A stretch of 64,000 nt of DNA from Sparassis latifolia (Eukaryota > Basidiomycota > Agaricomycetes > Polyporales > Sparassidaceae): NCBI GenBank assembly GCA_018466975.1, contig CM031562.1:3286001-3350000 (forward strand), given 5' to 3'. Each line of letters begins with the position of its first letter. Position 1 is the stretch's first letter. The notes beneath the pieces were generated by a model. That model saw only the letters and a program-made list of their open reading frames with translations. It searched no databases and was not told the DNA's origin. This document shows positions 39,831-52,007 of this stretch, piece after piece. A program made the translations under genes and the position numbers.

Positions 39831-42800
39831 ATGCCGCATATCACAGCCGTATCGAACCCCATCACCAGATTCGAGCTGAACCCGCCCGAGTCGCGCACCT
39901 TCGCCCGCCAGGATGAGCTCCCCAAGCTCCCAATTCCTCCTCTCGAGGATTCGTGCCGCCGCTATCTTGCCGCCCTCGAAGGCCTCCAAGAGCCTCGGGA
40001 ACACCTCGAGACCAAGCGCGCCGTTGAAGCTTTCCTGAGGGGCGACGGGCCACGCATTCAGGACCGCCTCAGGGCCTATGCAAAGGACAAGGCCAGGTAG
40101 GTCATTCGTGCCAGACGTGCTGTACCGAGCTGATGACTCGTATGCGCAGTTACATCGAGGAGTTCTGGTAATATTTCGTGACTCTTCCTGTCCGCGTATC
40201 TCGGCTTATCAGTGTCTCCAGGTATGAGTCATACCTCTCCCACTCAGACCCCGTCGTGCTCGCCCTCAACCCGTTCTTCGTCCTCGAGTACGTCTGCCTC
40301 CTGGCTCACTTCCGTCGGTATTGCTGACATTCCTCACAGAAATGACCCAACCCCTGATCGCGGCTCGCAGCTGCCCCGTGCCGCCTCCCTCATCGTCTCC
40401 TCGCTCGGCTTCATACATGATCTTCGCGCAGGCATGCTCGAGCCTGACTCTGTGCGTGCAACACCCCTCGACATGGACCAATACACCCGCCTCTTCGGCA
40501 CCGCGCGCATCCCGACTGACGTGCGTGCTCGTCGCGTTTTCTCATACGCCAGATCCATCACTAACTTTCCGTTACCGTTCACGGTGATAGAGAGGCTGTA
40601 AGATGGAAGTCCACGAGGACTCGCGCCACATTGTCGTCCTCCGTCACGGACAGTTCTGTGCGTATCTCTTCGATGTGCCTTCTTTCCATCTCCGACCGTT
40701 TATGTTGGGTCTTACTTCCTGTTCTGAGCCGAACTTTCTCGATTTTGTCTTCTGTTCTTCTCTGCTTCTGAGCTGAAATAGAGGTCCCCGCTGACGTCTG
40801 TGCATTTCCGCGTTTTCAGATTGGTTCGATGTTCTTGACATGGAGAACCGGCCGGTCCTTACCGAGCGGGAGGTCCTTCGGAACCTGCAAGCCATAGTCC
40901 AGGACGCGGACATGCTGCCGGTGCACGAGGTACTGTATTCTTCCCCTTCCGCCGCTCCAACTTCTTCGTCTTCATCTCATCTCACACCCCGTGCTTCCCC
41001 GCAGGTCGCGCGGAACTCCATCGGCGTGCTCTCCACGGAGAACCGCAAGATATGGTCGTCCCTCCGCCGCGCGCTCGCGAGCAACAGGAACAACGAGTCC
41101 TGCCTCGAGATCGTCGACAACGCGCTGTTCGTGGTGTGCCTCGACCACGACGCGCCGTCGAACCTCGCCGAGCTGTGCAATAACTTCCTGTGCGGGACGT
41201 ACAACCTCAGCGGCGGCGTGCAGGTCGGGACGTGCACAAACCGGTGGTATGACAAGGTATGTCGTCCAGCGGAATTTACGGTCACGAGGCTCATGAGTTA
41301 TCCTGCAGTTGCAAATCATTGTATGCGCCGACGGTGCTGCAGGCATCAACTTCGAGCACACCGGTGTCGACGGGCACACCGTTCTTCGGTGCGTCCTCTC
41401 GACCTTCCCAGCGTCCATTCCTCACCTCTCACACCGCACAGGTTCGCTGCGGATATCTTTACCGAAGGCCTCATGCTCCTCGCGCGCTCGATCAACCCCT
41501 CCGCGCCGACGCTCTTCCACGCGCCACTTTCGCCGTTCGCCAAGTCGTACAAACACCCGCGGGGGAGCGGCGGCCCGCCGACGCCGACGTACCTCATCGA
41601 CACCGCGCCCAAGAAGCTCGAGTGGACGCTCTTCCCCGAGCTCCGCGCGGGCATCCGCTTTGCCGAGACGCGCCTGAGCGACCTGATCTGCCAGAACGAC
41701 TGCCAGGCGCTCGAGTTCAAGGTGTACGGCAAGAACTTCATCACCAGCCACGGTTTCTCCCCCGACGCGTATGTGCAGATGGCGTTCCAGGCGGCGTATT
41801 ATGGGCTGTATGGTGCGTTTGCGCCGCGCCCACGTTGGCTTTGTCGGTCGCTGACAGGCGTGTTTCATAGGGAGAATCGAGTGCACGTATGAACCTGCCA
41901 TGACGAAGGCGTTCTTACACGGGCGCACTGAGGCGATCCGCACAGTGCAGCCAGCAAGCGCCGACTTCGTGAAGGTGCGTCGCCTTACACCCCCGCCCCT
42001 CCAAACGCTGACATCATGCGCATATTAGACATTTTTCTCCGAAGCCAGCCATGCTCAGAAGGTCGTTGCGCTCCGGAAGGCGTGCCAGACCCATTCGAAG
42101 CTCACCAAGGAGTGCTCGCAGGGCCTCGGTCAAGACAGGTCTGTCCTCTTCCCATCCTCTCCCCATCCTCTTCTGACTCCGAGACATTCACCCCGCAGGC
42201 ATCTCTACGCGCTCTACTGCCTGCTCCAGCGCGAGCGCGAGGCGATCGGCAGCGCGAACCGCAACGGGAACGCGAATGGCGACTCGTCGGACGACGAGCG
42301 CCCGCTGTCGCCGCTGAGCAACACGTCGTGCGGGAGCTGCTTCGGGAAACCGCCGCTGCCGTCGATCTTCACGGATCCGGGCTGGCAGACCCTCAGCTCG
42401 TCGATCCTGTCCACGTCAAACTGCGGGAACCCCGCGCTGCGCCTGTTCGGGTTCGGGCCTGTCGCGGCGGACGGGTACGGCATCGGGTACATCATCAAGG
42501 ACGAGGGTATCTCCGTGTATGTGTTTTTTTATTTATTTGTTATGTGGTACGCGCGGCTGAGCGGCTCGGACAGGTGCGCGTCGTCGAAGCACCTCCAGAC
42601 GCGCCGCTTCCTCGACACGCTGCAGGGATACCTGATCGACATGCAGCGTATCCTCATCCAGCTGCACCTCTCTGCGAACCAGCGCCCAGAGCCGTTCGTC
42701 GACCACGCCGGCGTGCTGCGCGACTCTAAGACGGGGCGGCCGATCAACGGCAATAGCGGCGTCGCCGACGACGATGACGCCTTCCTGCGTATGTCTCTTT

Positions 42801-43010
42801 TCGCCCCTTCTCTCCGTGCCATTTACTGAGCAGTCTACGTGTAGCTGGGTATTCGTTCTTCGATAGCGGGGATGTAGAGCTGCTCGGGCGGCGAAAGCGG
42901 ATGCCGTCGTATTATAACACCGGTGCGTCCTCTTTGGAGCTGCGGTCGTTATGCTTTTTACTCACCGTGGGGTTGCAGGCAAGATCATCCCGCTCGCTGA
43001 GTATTCGTGA
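39831..43010 (+). CDS. Carnitine O-acetyltransferase, cytosolic (Yat/FacC-like)
   Basis: This enzyme transfers acetyl groups between CoA and carnitine for acetyl-unit transport between compartments. The ATG at 39831 starts MPHITAVSNPITRFELNPPE. Conserved family segments follow: SYIEEFWYESYL, DPVVLALNPFFVLENDPTP, and the catalytic-His block NFEHTGVDGHTVLRF. Later come FVKTFFSEASHAQKVVALRK, RHLYALYCLL, STSNCGNPALRLFGFGPV and DGYGIGYIIKDEGI. About ten introns are needed. One exon is only 18 nt (40150-40167). The C-terminus ends KIIPLAEYS at 43010 with no SKL-type peroxisomal signal, and the N-terminus lacks a basic presequence, so a cytosolic enzyme is inferred. Confidence 0.92.
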
Positions 43011-43839
43011 TGTGCCCCGCTGCGGTAACTTGGATGTCAGATATTTTATGTGGTTTATGGGCCCGGAAGAGAACGCACGGTAAATGTACTTGTACGGGTG
43101 CGAAGTTCGTCCATTCTGTATTTTTTGTATACTACCCGTCTTGTGATATTACATTAAGAGATAAATACAGGCGGTTTGGTCTTGTCTCTTCGATTTTGCG
43201 GCTGGAGAACACGATTATGAATCCTGCTGCCAGTAGTGTATTGTGGTATACCGATCGCGAAGGCTGCGGGACAATGTGAACGGGGTGATTCAAATAGCTG
43301 GCCCGACCAGGAAAGACAAATTCAGAATCACCTAGTGATAAATAATGAATTGATGATAACCCACAAGGCCCGTGCTACGAAACAGACCAAAGTAGACGTC
43401 GACCGCAGGAAGTAGCAGTGGCAGGAAGGAAGCACCGCACGGAACATCTGTATGGCATCTGTACGATGTACATCCAAGGAGTGTTCCAGCAGGCCTAGAG
43501 CTCCTTGTTCGGTGCTGAACACACCACGACGCCAGTGTTCAGACTCTGGTCCATCTCCTTCCTTCATAATTCGGAAATGCCACTCCATGCTGCAGTAACC
43601 GCTCTGCACTCTGCCTGAGAGGGTTATGTCGCAACGCGGCCCTGAAATAATCGACCCACGCCAGAAGTAAATATTAAACAACTCGGACTGAGCACTAAGG
43701 ATGCTGAGAACACTCACTCATCATGAGACCAGCGAAATTTCGGTGGTAAACAAATGTCTGAGAGCGCAACGAGCCAAACCCTGCTCTTGAATTCTCTATC
43801 CGGGCTGCGGTAATCGTGTTAGAGGGTGTCATGTCATCA
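43011..43839. other. Interval with weak coding potential
   Basis: This contains the 3' UTR of carnitine acetyltransferase and a minus-strand frame (43328-43717) with a coding-like core (VQSGYCSMEWHFRIMKEGDG) but no recognised domain. It may be a distal exon of the F-box-like gene or debris. Confidence 0.35.
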
Positions 43840-45960
43840 GCGAAGGTTAGCATACTGCACGGCGACGCACGGGAGTACTATACGCTGCAACGCGGTGTGT
43901 CGTGCCGCATTGGACAGAAATTTAAGTGGCGGGGGATGTTCAAGAAATGCAACGGTTACTGTCCGAATGAGATGCAGAATGGATGCTACGTACGATGACA
44001 GGATCGATGATGTAGAGCTCAACAATGTTAGGACACAGATCGAGCACATCACTTGGACTGTGTCAAATTTGCGCGTCGCCTCGGTCGTGAGGCGCTCAAG
44101 CTTTACGCCGTGACGCTGCTGGATGAGACACGAATTTTCGACCTGGAAGCCGTCGAGATGGACCTCCTTCAGCTCAGGGAGCCTAAGTGGAATAAGACCT
44201 AAGAAACCATAGCGGTGGAGATAGTGGACTCACCGCATCTCAGTAAACAGATCAATCACGAGGCGTTTCACAGTCTACCATCTTCAGAGCCTTCAGCCTA
44301 GGCAAGGCGTCATATGCTATGTCGTTGGATGTGAACTTCGTCCAGCCCCTGCTCAGCGACAGGGTGCGCAGGTTTGGGAAAGGATCGAAGCTATGTGGAG
44401 GCACCAAGATGTCCATCATGTGTTCCCGCAGCCTCTGAGAGAGAGACACCAGAGGCGAGACGTTCTTCAGATTGTTTGCGAGCTCTGGAAACACGCGGAA
44501 AGTCGACATGACACGAGTGAGCGAACTCAGCGGCTCGCAGAACGTCGCTGCGGGTTTGTGCTACAGGGACAGTGTGCGCAGGACACGAACGAGAGGCACG
44601 AAGTTAGGGTTCGACTCTAACTGTTCGACAAACATTCCAACGATCGACGAATCCCGTATGATGGATAGGGAGAACAGGAAAGGCACACCGAGATTCTACA
44701 ATCAAGACGATGAGTGGACAACGTTGCATTGGAACAAGAGAACGCACATGGAACCTCTTGGAGAATAACGTTGCGTCTTGTCTCTTGACGCGTTCATCAA
44801 GGGACTGCACTAGTAGGTCCTCGGTAAATTCCAGATCGTTGGGATGATGCACATGCGGACGCCAGAATTCGTGACCATATCTCGTCTGGGAGATCTGGAA
44901 GACTGAGTGCAGATACCGGTTGCGCGCGGACAGGAGTTCGTAGAGCGACAGTACTAAGCCTGTTTGTCAGACCAACATAGTAGATGAGGTTTCAGACATT
45001 ACCTGTCATCATCGGTGAAGTACAGAATATCATACAATGCACTAAGGATATCTTCGCTGACTTTGCAATCGGCCTTCGCTCGTAAAAGCACAACTCGGAG
45101 ATTGTGTTTCGCTGTGATGGCATTCAGAGCTTCGGATGCCTCTTGCTCGGCGAAAGATGGGCCGATAGATATTATTCTAAGGGATGGTGCGCCCCGCATC
45201 ACAGGCGCAAGTACTCGAGAGGACATCCTTGTGAGCGCATCACTGAAATCAACCCGCTCCTGGTAGTACACTACGAGCAGTGTCAAGGAGCATCCAAGAG
45301 AATGTCTCACAAGATTTGACCATTGTAAAATAGATTCAACAACGGCGTTTTGAGTGTCTGCATCTCTGTCAATCTGGTCCAAGAGGTCGAGCAGCAGTCG
45401 CTTTTTTGATTGTCTGCAAAGAATTCACGAAGCCAGGGAAAGCCGGATGTGGGGGATAAATGCCGCGACTACGGCCAGCATGACGAGAGTCTATAGACAA
45501 GTAGAGTGTTTGTAACTTGCCACCAGCCCAGGCGATGATGGCGTTGATGCGGTCGCTGAAAGCGACGGAGTCTACGGATGTATACACCAAGAGTAGGATT
45601 CTTGCTTAACTTCTCATAGAGGGCATCCACCTCAGGTTGTGCTGATGTGTGCATAGTAATAGACTCGTAGAGCCAGGAATACGGCACCAGATCTTTCCAG
45701 TCCCTGGACACCAACAGGACATTGACGGTTGATCCACGCCGGCGAGAGACGAAGGTCATGTCTGTACGGAAGGCAGAAAACGTCTCATCTGAGACGATAA
45801 CGACATATCTGAGTATTCCCTGACCAGCTCGAGAGGCATCCCGCGTTGCGGCATCCTGTAGATGAAGGGGAGACAAAACGGTGGGACGAACTGTACCTCG
45901 AATAGTTCGCCTTATGTTATCCTTGGGCGCGCACTGCGGGAAGATGCGAACGAAAGCAGG
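43840..45960 (-). CDS. F-box/LRR-like protein
   Basis: This resembles the large, fast-evolving set of basidiomycete F-box-like proteins. The 5' part reads VNVLLVSRDWKDLVPYSWLY followed by ESIT, the usual remnant F-box layout in which residents leave their post to a tryptophan-containing helix. Irregular leucine-rich stretches follow: LQTLYLSIDSRHAG, APSLRIISIGPSF, FPNLRTLSLSRGWTKF, LPRLKALKMVDCETP, LPELKEVHLDGFQVEN and CPNIVELYIIDP. The start is unresolved, because the longest frame begins on GTG at 45972 with a TGA just upstream. Frames change between exons at about 45600, 45390, 44250 and 44100. Such proteins are predicted adaptors for SCF ubiquitin ligases. Confidence 0.6.
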
Positions 45961-46308
45961 AGCGTCAAACACATATTTTCACAGCGCAACGGGCAAAGCC
46001 ACAGCGGCCATGGCAGACGCTGAGCGGCAAGGGCGTCAGTGTGGATTCACCAGATTGGCGCTGCCCCTTGGGATGAAGGCGCTGAGGCCTGCAGCTGGAC
46101 ACCTGCGGACAAAGCTAAGTTTTGCATCTCCATTCAACGGAGACATGCACCAGACAAAGTGTACTACATCACCAAAGAAGAGGGTACGATGGTGTACAGT
46201 GACAAATGTTCTCGCTTCCATTCTTGCATGCAGTACTAGTACTTGTGCAGTTACACTGCAGTACAACCTAATGATTACACTTGCCAGAGATACATGAGTG
46301 ATTACATG
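45961..46308. other. Short spacer
   Basis: About 350 bp lie between the F-box-like gene and the 3' end of the kinase gene. No gene is seen. It holds a small imperfect palindrome around ACTAGTACTTGTGCAGTTAC near 46235. Confidence 0.4.
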
Positions 46309-48108
46309 CTAAGTACTACGAGGCTCAAGCATCGCCAGCTGGTGCATGTCGTGCTCCTTCAGTATAAGACCACCACGGACAACGCCCTCGTGCCATGTTA
46401 TCTGCGTGTCATTTAACACCGCAGGATATCGCGCCTCTCCCTCGTCTCCACACCAGTCAAAGTCTATAAGCATCGCACCTTTGTGTCCTGTCTCTGGCTG
46501 ATCAACGACCATGACATTGGGAGGACGAAGGTCGCCAAATACTAAGCCGGCGTCATGCAGCAAGCATACAGCTTTCTTGATATCGTCAAGGATGGTTTGG
46601 CGGATGGCTTGGGGGATGTCGTCCCACACGAGTTCAAACAAGGTCTTCACTTGCACTAGATCCATGATGACCACATGCATCCCTCCTCCAATTGACTTGA
46701 AGCAGTGAAGTGCAGGAGCGAGACCGTGCTGCGCAAGCAATTTATGGCCTCGGGCCGAATAATCCTTGACGAACTTCACCACAACTCTGTTGTCGGTATC
46801 AGTCTTGGCCTCAAACAATGCGCGACTAGCCCTTTCATCCTTGAATCCTATCCGGTCCACGTACGTAAGATGCACGTCCCGATCGTCCTTCCGGTACGAA
46901 TTGAAGTAGGGGTAAACGAAAAGACGGGCGTTGTCGGTAGGGAGTCGTAAACCCTGATAGAAGGTCTGCAACTGTTCCAAGCAAGTCTTCAGAGTATCAA
47001 AGACACGGGCAGCAGTGACGACATGTTCGTTAAGATGAGGGGTGCCACCTAGCCAGAGGAAGTCAGTGAGGGGTTCAACGAGGACATCATCTGCAATAAC
47101 AGCCCCCAATATACAGACATAAGGGCCTACTGTCGCAATGATGAAGGTGGGACAGCAGCAGACAGATGCCCATCCCTGAAGCTAAAACAAGCAAAACATG
47201 TCAGAAATCGTGGACCGGAGCCAAACTTCAAAGAGACTGTATCATGTACCTGCTGCCATTTCGCGAAACCCAATGTGCCCTGGACAGCTGCGTCTGTCCC
47301 ACCGAGCCCCATTTCGAGCTTGTACTGCACGATGGCGCACAATGCGTTCGTGTTAAACACAGGGCAAAAGGCCACAACAGCGCCGTCGTTACAGGACCCA
47401 TCGCCCGGCGACATCGGATGGACGGGACATGCCGAGCAGTTCACAGAGAAGTTCATTGATTTTGTTCTGCCGCTGCGGCTCATCCGTATAGAACTCTGAC
47501 GAAAACTGAAAGATTTCGTGCGTTGCTTTCAAGATGTCGGCGGATGGAATGGTGCTGGGATCAGCCGCATGATCCGGAAATTCAGCGAAAACAGGGTGAT
47601 AGATGGAGATAGGAGGACCGGTGTAATCTAAAGGGCGGCGGCCATTTTTGATCCGAGTCTCAGAATTGGCCTGCAGTTTACGAAACTCTGATACCTTGGC
47701 ACCCATGGACGGCGCGGGGTATTTTGTCTTTATGGCCGAGATGAGGTGCTCGTGGTCTGAGGGGGACGACGTGTGGCAGTGAACGAATTTCTGCGTATGC
47801 AAAGACATACCTTCAACAATCTTTGCACGTTTTGCAACAGATGTATCTGTATCCTCCTCCCTACGTCGCTTCTCTACAAGACATTCCCTGAGTTCAGAAC
47901 CAGCGTTACGAATGAGCTTGGTATGGTGAAGCTTACTGTCAGCAGGAACCGTCACAACAATGTGTAGGCACGTATCATCAGGCGGCACCGTGAATGATGT
48001 TGAAATAACATCGAGAGGCTCGAGCTTCATCGCAATTGTCTTGATGTCCTTCATCGGCAGGTCATTCGCGAATGCTTTGAGTTCATTTGCAGGAATTGGT
48101 CGCTCAAT
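46309..48108 (-). pseudogene. Crinkler-header protein with REase-like and kinase-like domains, 5' end missing
   Basis: The first exon present starts at an acceptor at 48108 with IERPIPANELKAFANDLP. It continues to LEPLDVISTSFTVPP and CLHIVVTVP, the second half of a Crinkler (CRN) ubiquitin-like header. A basic NLS-like linker (VEKRRREEDTD, VAKRAKI) and a FRKLQ segment follow. Then comes a REase-like motif block, QYKLEMGLGGTDAAVQ. The C-terminal kinase-like domain shows VVVKFVKDY, the loop FGDLRPPNVMV (His of HRD replaced by Phe, Asp and Asn kept) and LIDFDWCGDEGEARYP. The stop is at 46309. No start codon or first half of the header is seen; 30 bp upstream lies the LTR retrotransposon. It may be a pseudogene or may be expressed from a downstream ATG. 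Confidence 0.7.
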
Positions 48109-48207
48109 CTAGATGTGGGATCAAGACTCATCAGTGCTGAAGATTTCGCTTACTATCGGAGTCTCGGAAAGCGGCGAGACCTAATAATATTTCGGGGGGA
48201 AGTACAC

Positions 48208-48793
48208 GCCCAACCCTGTCTGGGCTGATCCACCTACCTGGAGCGCCAGCGTGATCTGAGCTGATGGAAAGCCTGGCCGGCGGCTTATCCCACACCAGGA
48301 CCCCCGACAATTGGTGGAAATGCCTGATCCTGAGGAGCCCAAAATGTCCGTTAGCAGAAGCCGATTTCTGGCCTGAAATGTCCGCGAAAAACCAGGCCTC
48401 CGGCCCTCGGAGGTCAAATTTGTCCGGGGTTTGGACCAGGCATCCGTTCAGCACAGAAATGTCCGGGCTCCCAGATCAAGCCTCAGGAGGCTCCAATTTT
48501 GTCCGTATTCACGAATCAGGCCTCGTCGGGAGGCTCCAAATTTCAGAACCGCTTTCCGAGCTGCGAGAATGAAGGAATGAGCATGCCCCTTTGTGTAACA
48601 CATTCTGTCCATTACTTGAGACGGAATTCAAGGCTACTACGATAGTGACATCGTAAGGTAAGCACCTTCTACTGTTCTTAGCGAGTTCCCATCTTCAGGA
48701 AGACACTTATGTGAGGCCGCTGAGATGTCAACTACAAACTTCGAAGCGGCGTGTCTGTGCGACTAGACAGCGCCTAGAGCTTTTGAAGGCAGT
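48208..48793. repeat. 586-bp GC-rich segment flanked by GTACAC
   Basis: This segment lies between two GTACAC words (48202-48207 and 48794-48799). It begins GCCCAACCCTGTCTGGGCTG and contains CCGCCGGCCAGGCTTTCCATCAG in reverse complement, ACCCCCGACAATTGG, and several AAATGTCCG/TTTGTCCG words. A related copy lies at about 49950-50312 in opposite orientation and with its parts in permuted order. No ORF of note was found. Confidence 0.7.
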
Positions 48794-51555
48794 ACACGGC
48801 CATCCCTTGGAGGGCTGGTAATCAGCTAAAACCGATAAGATGATGGGTGGTGCCGGAGGATGCTCCGGAAATGTTCGGATGACCTTAGCCAGAGAGTGAA
48901 TACGCATATCCCGGGACCCTCTCGAGACCCACCTCTGATGGGCAGATGATCGAAGGGGTCTAGCTGAGCTGACCGTTCAGCGCCACGCCAGCCAGCTTAC
49001 GGATCTTGAATTTCGTGCAGCCGAACAACTGTTAGGCGCCAAGCGGGCCGTCTGTTCGGGTCGACTGGTTTTGTGCTTGCCGAATTTGCCCGGCTTGAGC
49101 CCGACGGGGATTTCAGAAAAATAATTTGCACCAAAATATATTTGTTGCCTCGACTACACAATACATGTCTAACTATGTAACAATAAAATACTCTGGCAAC
49201 CGTCCATGCGCGTCGTGCAAATGTCAACAAGAATCCTGCCAGGACGATGGGGCGTAAGTAACCACTCATGCCGGCTGTGACGGCGGGGCATACCTTTCAC
49301 AACCTTGTGCAGAGTGCAAACCGCGCGCTGAAAATTTCTGTTTGTCAAAGGCCAAGTCAGTGTGGTGCCGCTGTGACCCGAAAGAGGACCGCAGTGCTGG
49401 CCCCAAAGCTGAAAACTCCCACATCACCTCCAGCAGCACGATCTCCACCGCCTCCGCCACTGCCACCTTTGTGTTCATCAAAGCATCGAGCAAATGAATG
49501 ATGTACTTACTAACTCCATCGCCACTGTCTTAGGGTGAGAAGTCGACACACTTGAGTTCGAGAGGTTGTGGGCTCAAAGGAAGAGGTGGTCAGAACGTGA
49601 GCTGGCGCCTTCGAGAAGATATATTTATGACTTTCCAACTCCGCTCGGTTCTCGCTCCAGGCGAGCACGGCATGGTCGGCTGTGGACGCAGTCAAAGGAA
49701 GCCTGAAGTCAAACCTTCCTTGGGTGGCCCACAAATAAATCAGCTCAGCTTTTTTGAGACCATAGCTGCCAATGTCTACTTATTTGAAACAAGTGCACAA
49801 CATAATTTTTCTATCTAAAGTGAGGAGCATACCCGATGATCCATAGATCACCTCCCGATTCCGAGAGGTGACGGAGACCTGGCTCGCGTCGCCAGAAGAG
49901 GCGACAGGATGTCCCCATAAGCTGAATGCCAATCAGGCCATCCTCAGGTGCGGGATAAGCCGCCGGCCAGGCTTTCCATCAGCCCAGATCGTGCTGGCGC
50001 TCCAGGTGGGTTGATCAGCCCAAACAGGGTTGGGCGTGTAGTAAGTCACTGGAGTCTGAGCCTGTCCGAGCCCCCTTCCGCCCCGGTGCCGGCCTCATAC
50101 GTAGATAGGTTCGGCCGGGGTCGAACTTTGTCCGGAGGGGGATCAGGCATCCATGATGTCCGGTACGTCTGTCCGTGAAAAACCTCAGGCCATCCACGGG
50201 TTGACCCCCTGATTTGTCCGTGAAAAATCAGGGATGGCGCTCTCAAAAGTCCAAAATTTGTCCGAAATCGGCCCAGGGATCCTCCCCAATTGTCGGGGGT
50301 CCTCCCACACCTGAGGATGGCCTGATCGGTGTTCGGCTTATGGAGACATCCTGCCACCCCTTACGAAAAGCGACGCGAGCCAGGTCTCTGTCACCTCTCG
50401 AAATCGGGAGGTTATCTAAGGCTCATCGGGGTATGCTCCTCACTTTAGATAGAAGAATTATGTTGTGTACTTGTTTCAAATAAGTAGACATTGGCAGCTA
50501 TGGTCTCAAAAGGACCTGAATTGACTTAGCTGACGGGCCACCCAAGAGAAGATTTGACTTCAGGCTTGCTTTGACTGCATCCACAGCCGACCATGCCGTG
50601 CTCGCCTGGAGCAAGCGAGCGGAGTTGAAAAGTCATCAATATATCTTCTCGAAGGCACCGCCTCACGCCCGACCACCTCTTCCTTCGAGCCCACAATGTT
50701 CTCTCGAGCTCATTCATAATCTCGTTGACTTTTCACCCTAAGGCGGTGGCGATGGAGTCAGTAAGTACATCATTTGTTTACTCAATGCCGTGCCTTGACG
50801 AACACGTTCCAGAAGGTGGTGGCGGCGGCGCAGGTGGCAGGCAAGTTCGCGGCGGAGAAAGTTGTGCCGCTGGAGGTGATGTGAGTGGGAGACTTCGGCT
50901 TGGGGGCCAGCACTGCGTTCGCTCTCCTTTTGTGGGCTGCAGCGGGACCAAACTGACCTGGCCTTCGACAAACAGAATGTTTTGAGGGGGCAGTTTGCAC
51001 TCTGTGCGAGGTTGTGAAAGGTATGCCCTGCCATCACAGCCGGCATGACTCGTGTGATTGGTACTGACGCCTCACCACCCCGGATTCGGATATTTTTTTC
51101 ATTGACATTTGCAGCACAACTTGCATCCACGGTTGCCAGGATATTTTTTTGTTATGTAATTAGACATATTGTGTAGTTGAGGCAACAAATATATTTCGGT
51201 GCAAATTATTTTTTCTGTATGTTTTGAAGTCACCGCCAGGCCTGGGTGAATTCGGCAAGCACAAAACCAGTCGACCCGAACAAACTGTTGCGAACAGCCT
51301 GCTTGGCGGTTAACGATTATTCGGCTGCATGGAATTCAAGATCCGTGAGCTGGCTGGCGTGGTGCTGAATGGTCAGCTTAGCTAGACCCCTTCGATTGCC
51401 TGCCCATCAGAGGTGGGCCTCGAGAGGGTCCCGGGATATGCGTATTCACTCTCTGGCTAAGGTTATCCGGACGTTTCCGCAGCATCCTCTGGCACCACCC
51501 ATCATCTTATTGGTTTTAGCTGATTGCCAGCCCTCCAAGGGACGGCCGTGTACAC
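48794..51555. mobile_element. Foldback element with inverted arms of about 1.2 kb
   Basis: The sequence from about 48794 (GTACACGGCCATCCCTTGG) to about 49950 is repeated in inverse orientation from about 50312 to 51555 (ending in the complement of GTACACGGCCGTCCCTTGG). Matching landmarks include GGTCTAGCTGAGCTGACC-like, GACTGGTTTTGTGCTTGCCG, TTTGTTGCCTCGACTACACAA and ACATTGGCAGCTATGGTCTC in one orientation or the other. Arms are imperfect, with indels and substitutions. The 360-bp centre is not part of the palindrome. No transposase was found; open frames in the arms mirror one another. Confidence 0.8.
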
Positions 51556-52007
51556 ACTGCCCCCTTCAGCGCATTCCTCGCGCTCTTTTATGTACATCGG
51601 TGGAGTCTGGTGGAGCCTCGCATTAAGTGCTTGGCTATCATCACTATGAATTCATAACTACATATGTGGACGAACTGCTGTGGAGTAATGACGCTGAGAC
51701 TCGTGATCGCATAAATACAGAAGATTAACATACATATCGGGTCGGAGTAAATACTGGCAAATATCCAAGTCCAACATTACCCCCTCGTTAAGATCTTTCG
51801 TCCTCGAAAGAAGGAACATCAACTAACTATTGTACACAAGAGCATCTCAGCGATAAAAGAAGACAAAATAATTACCGGTACAAGAGACATCGTTTTTCTG
51901 GAGCCTCCAGCAAAAATAAGCACGTGAAACAAACAATGACAAACATATGTTCAGTGTTGTCCTCGACGTCTCGCAAGGTCAGCTTTTCGTCTTGCTTCAG
52001 CATCCTT

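Larger units (their letters stand above)
48138..51778 (-). repeat. 3' LTR (left), interrupted by a foldback insertion
   Basis: LTR sequence occupies 48138-48207 and 51556-51778, about 290 bp in all. The two parts are separated by 3.3 kb of inserted DNA and flanked by the direct repeat GTACAC (48202-48207 and 51550-51555). The 70-bp outer part is identical to the right LTR. The inner part differs from it at a handful of sites. Confidence 0.9.

Noticed and set aside
41259..41943. Overlapping long frames on both strands within carnitine acetyltransferase
   Set aside because: Same-locus shadows in GC-rich exons; the catalytic motif lies in the frame already assigned.
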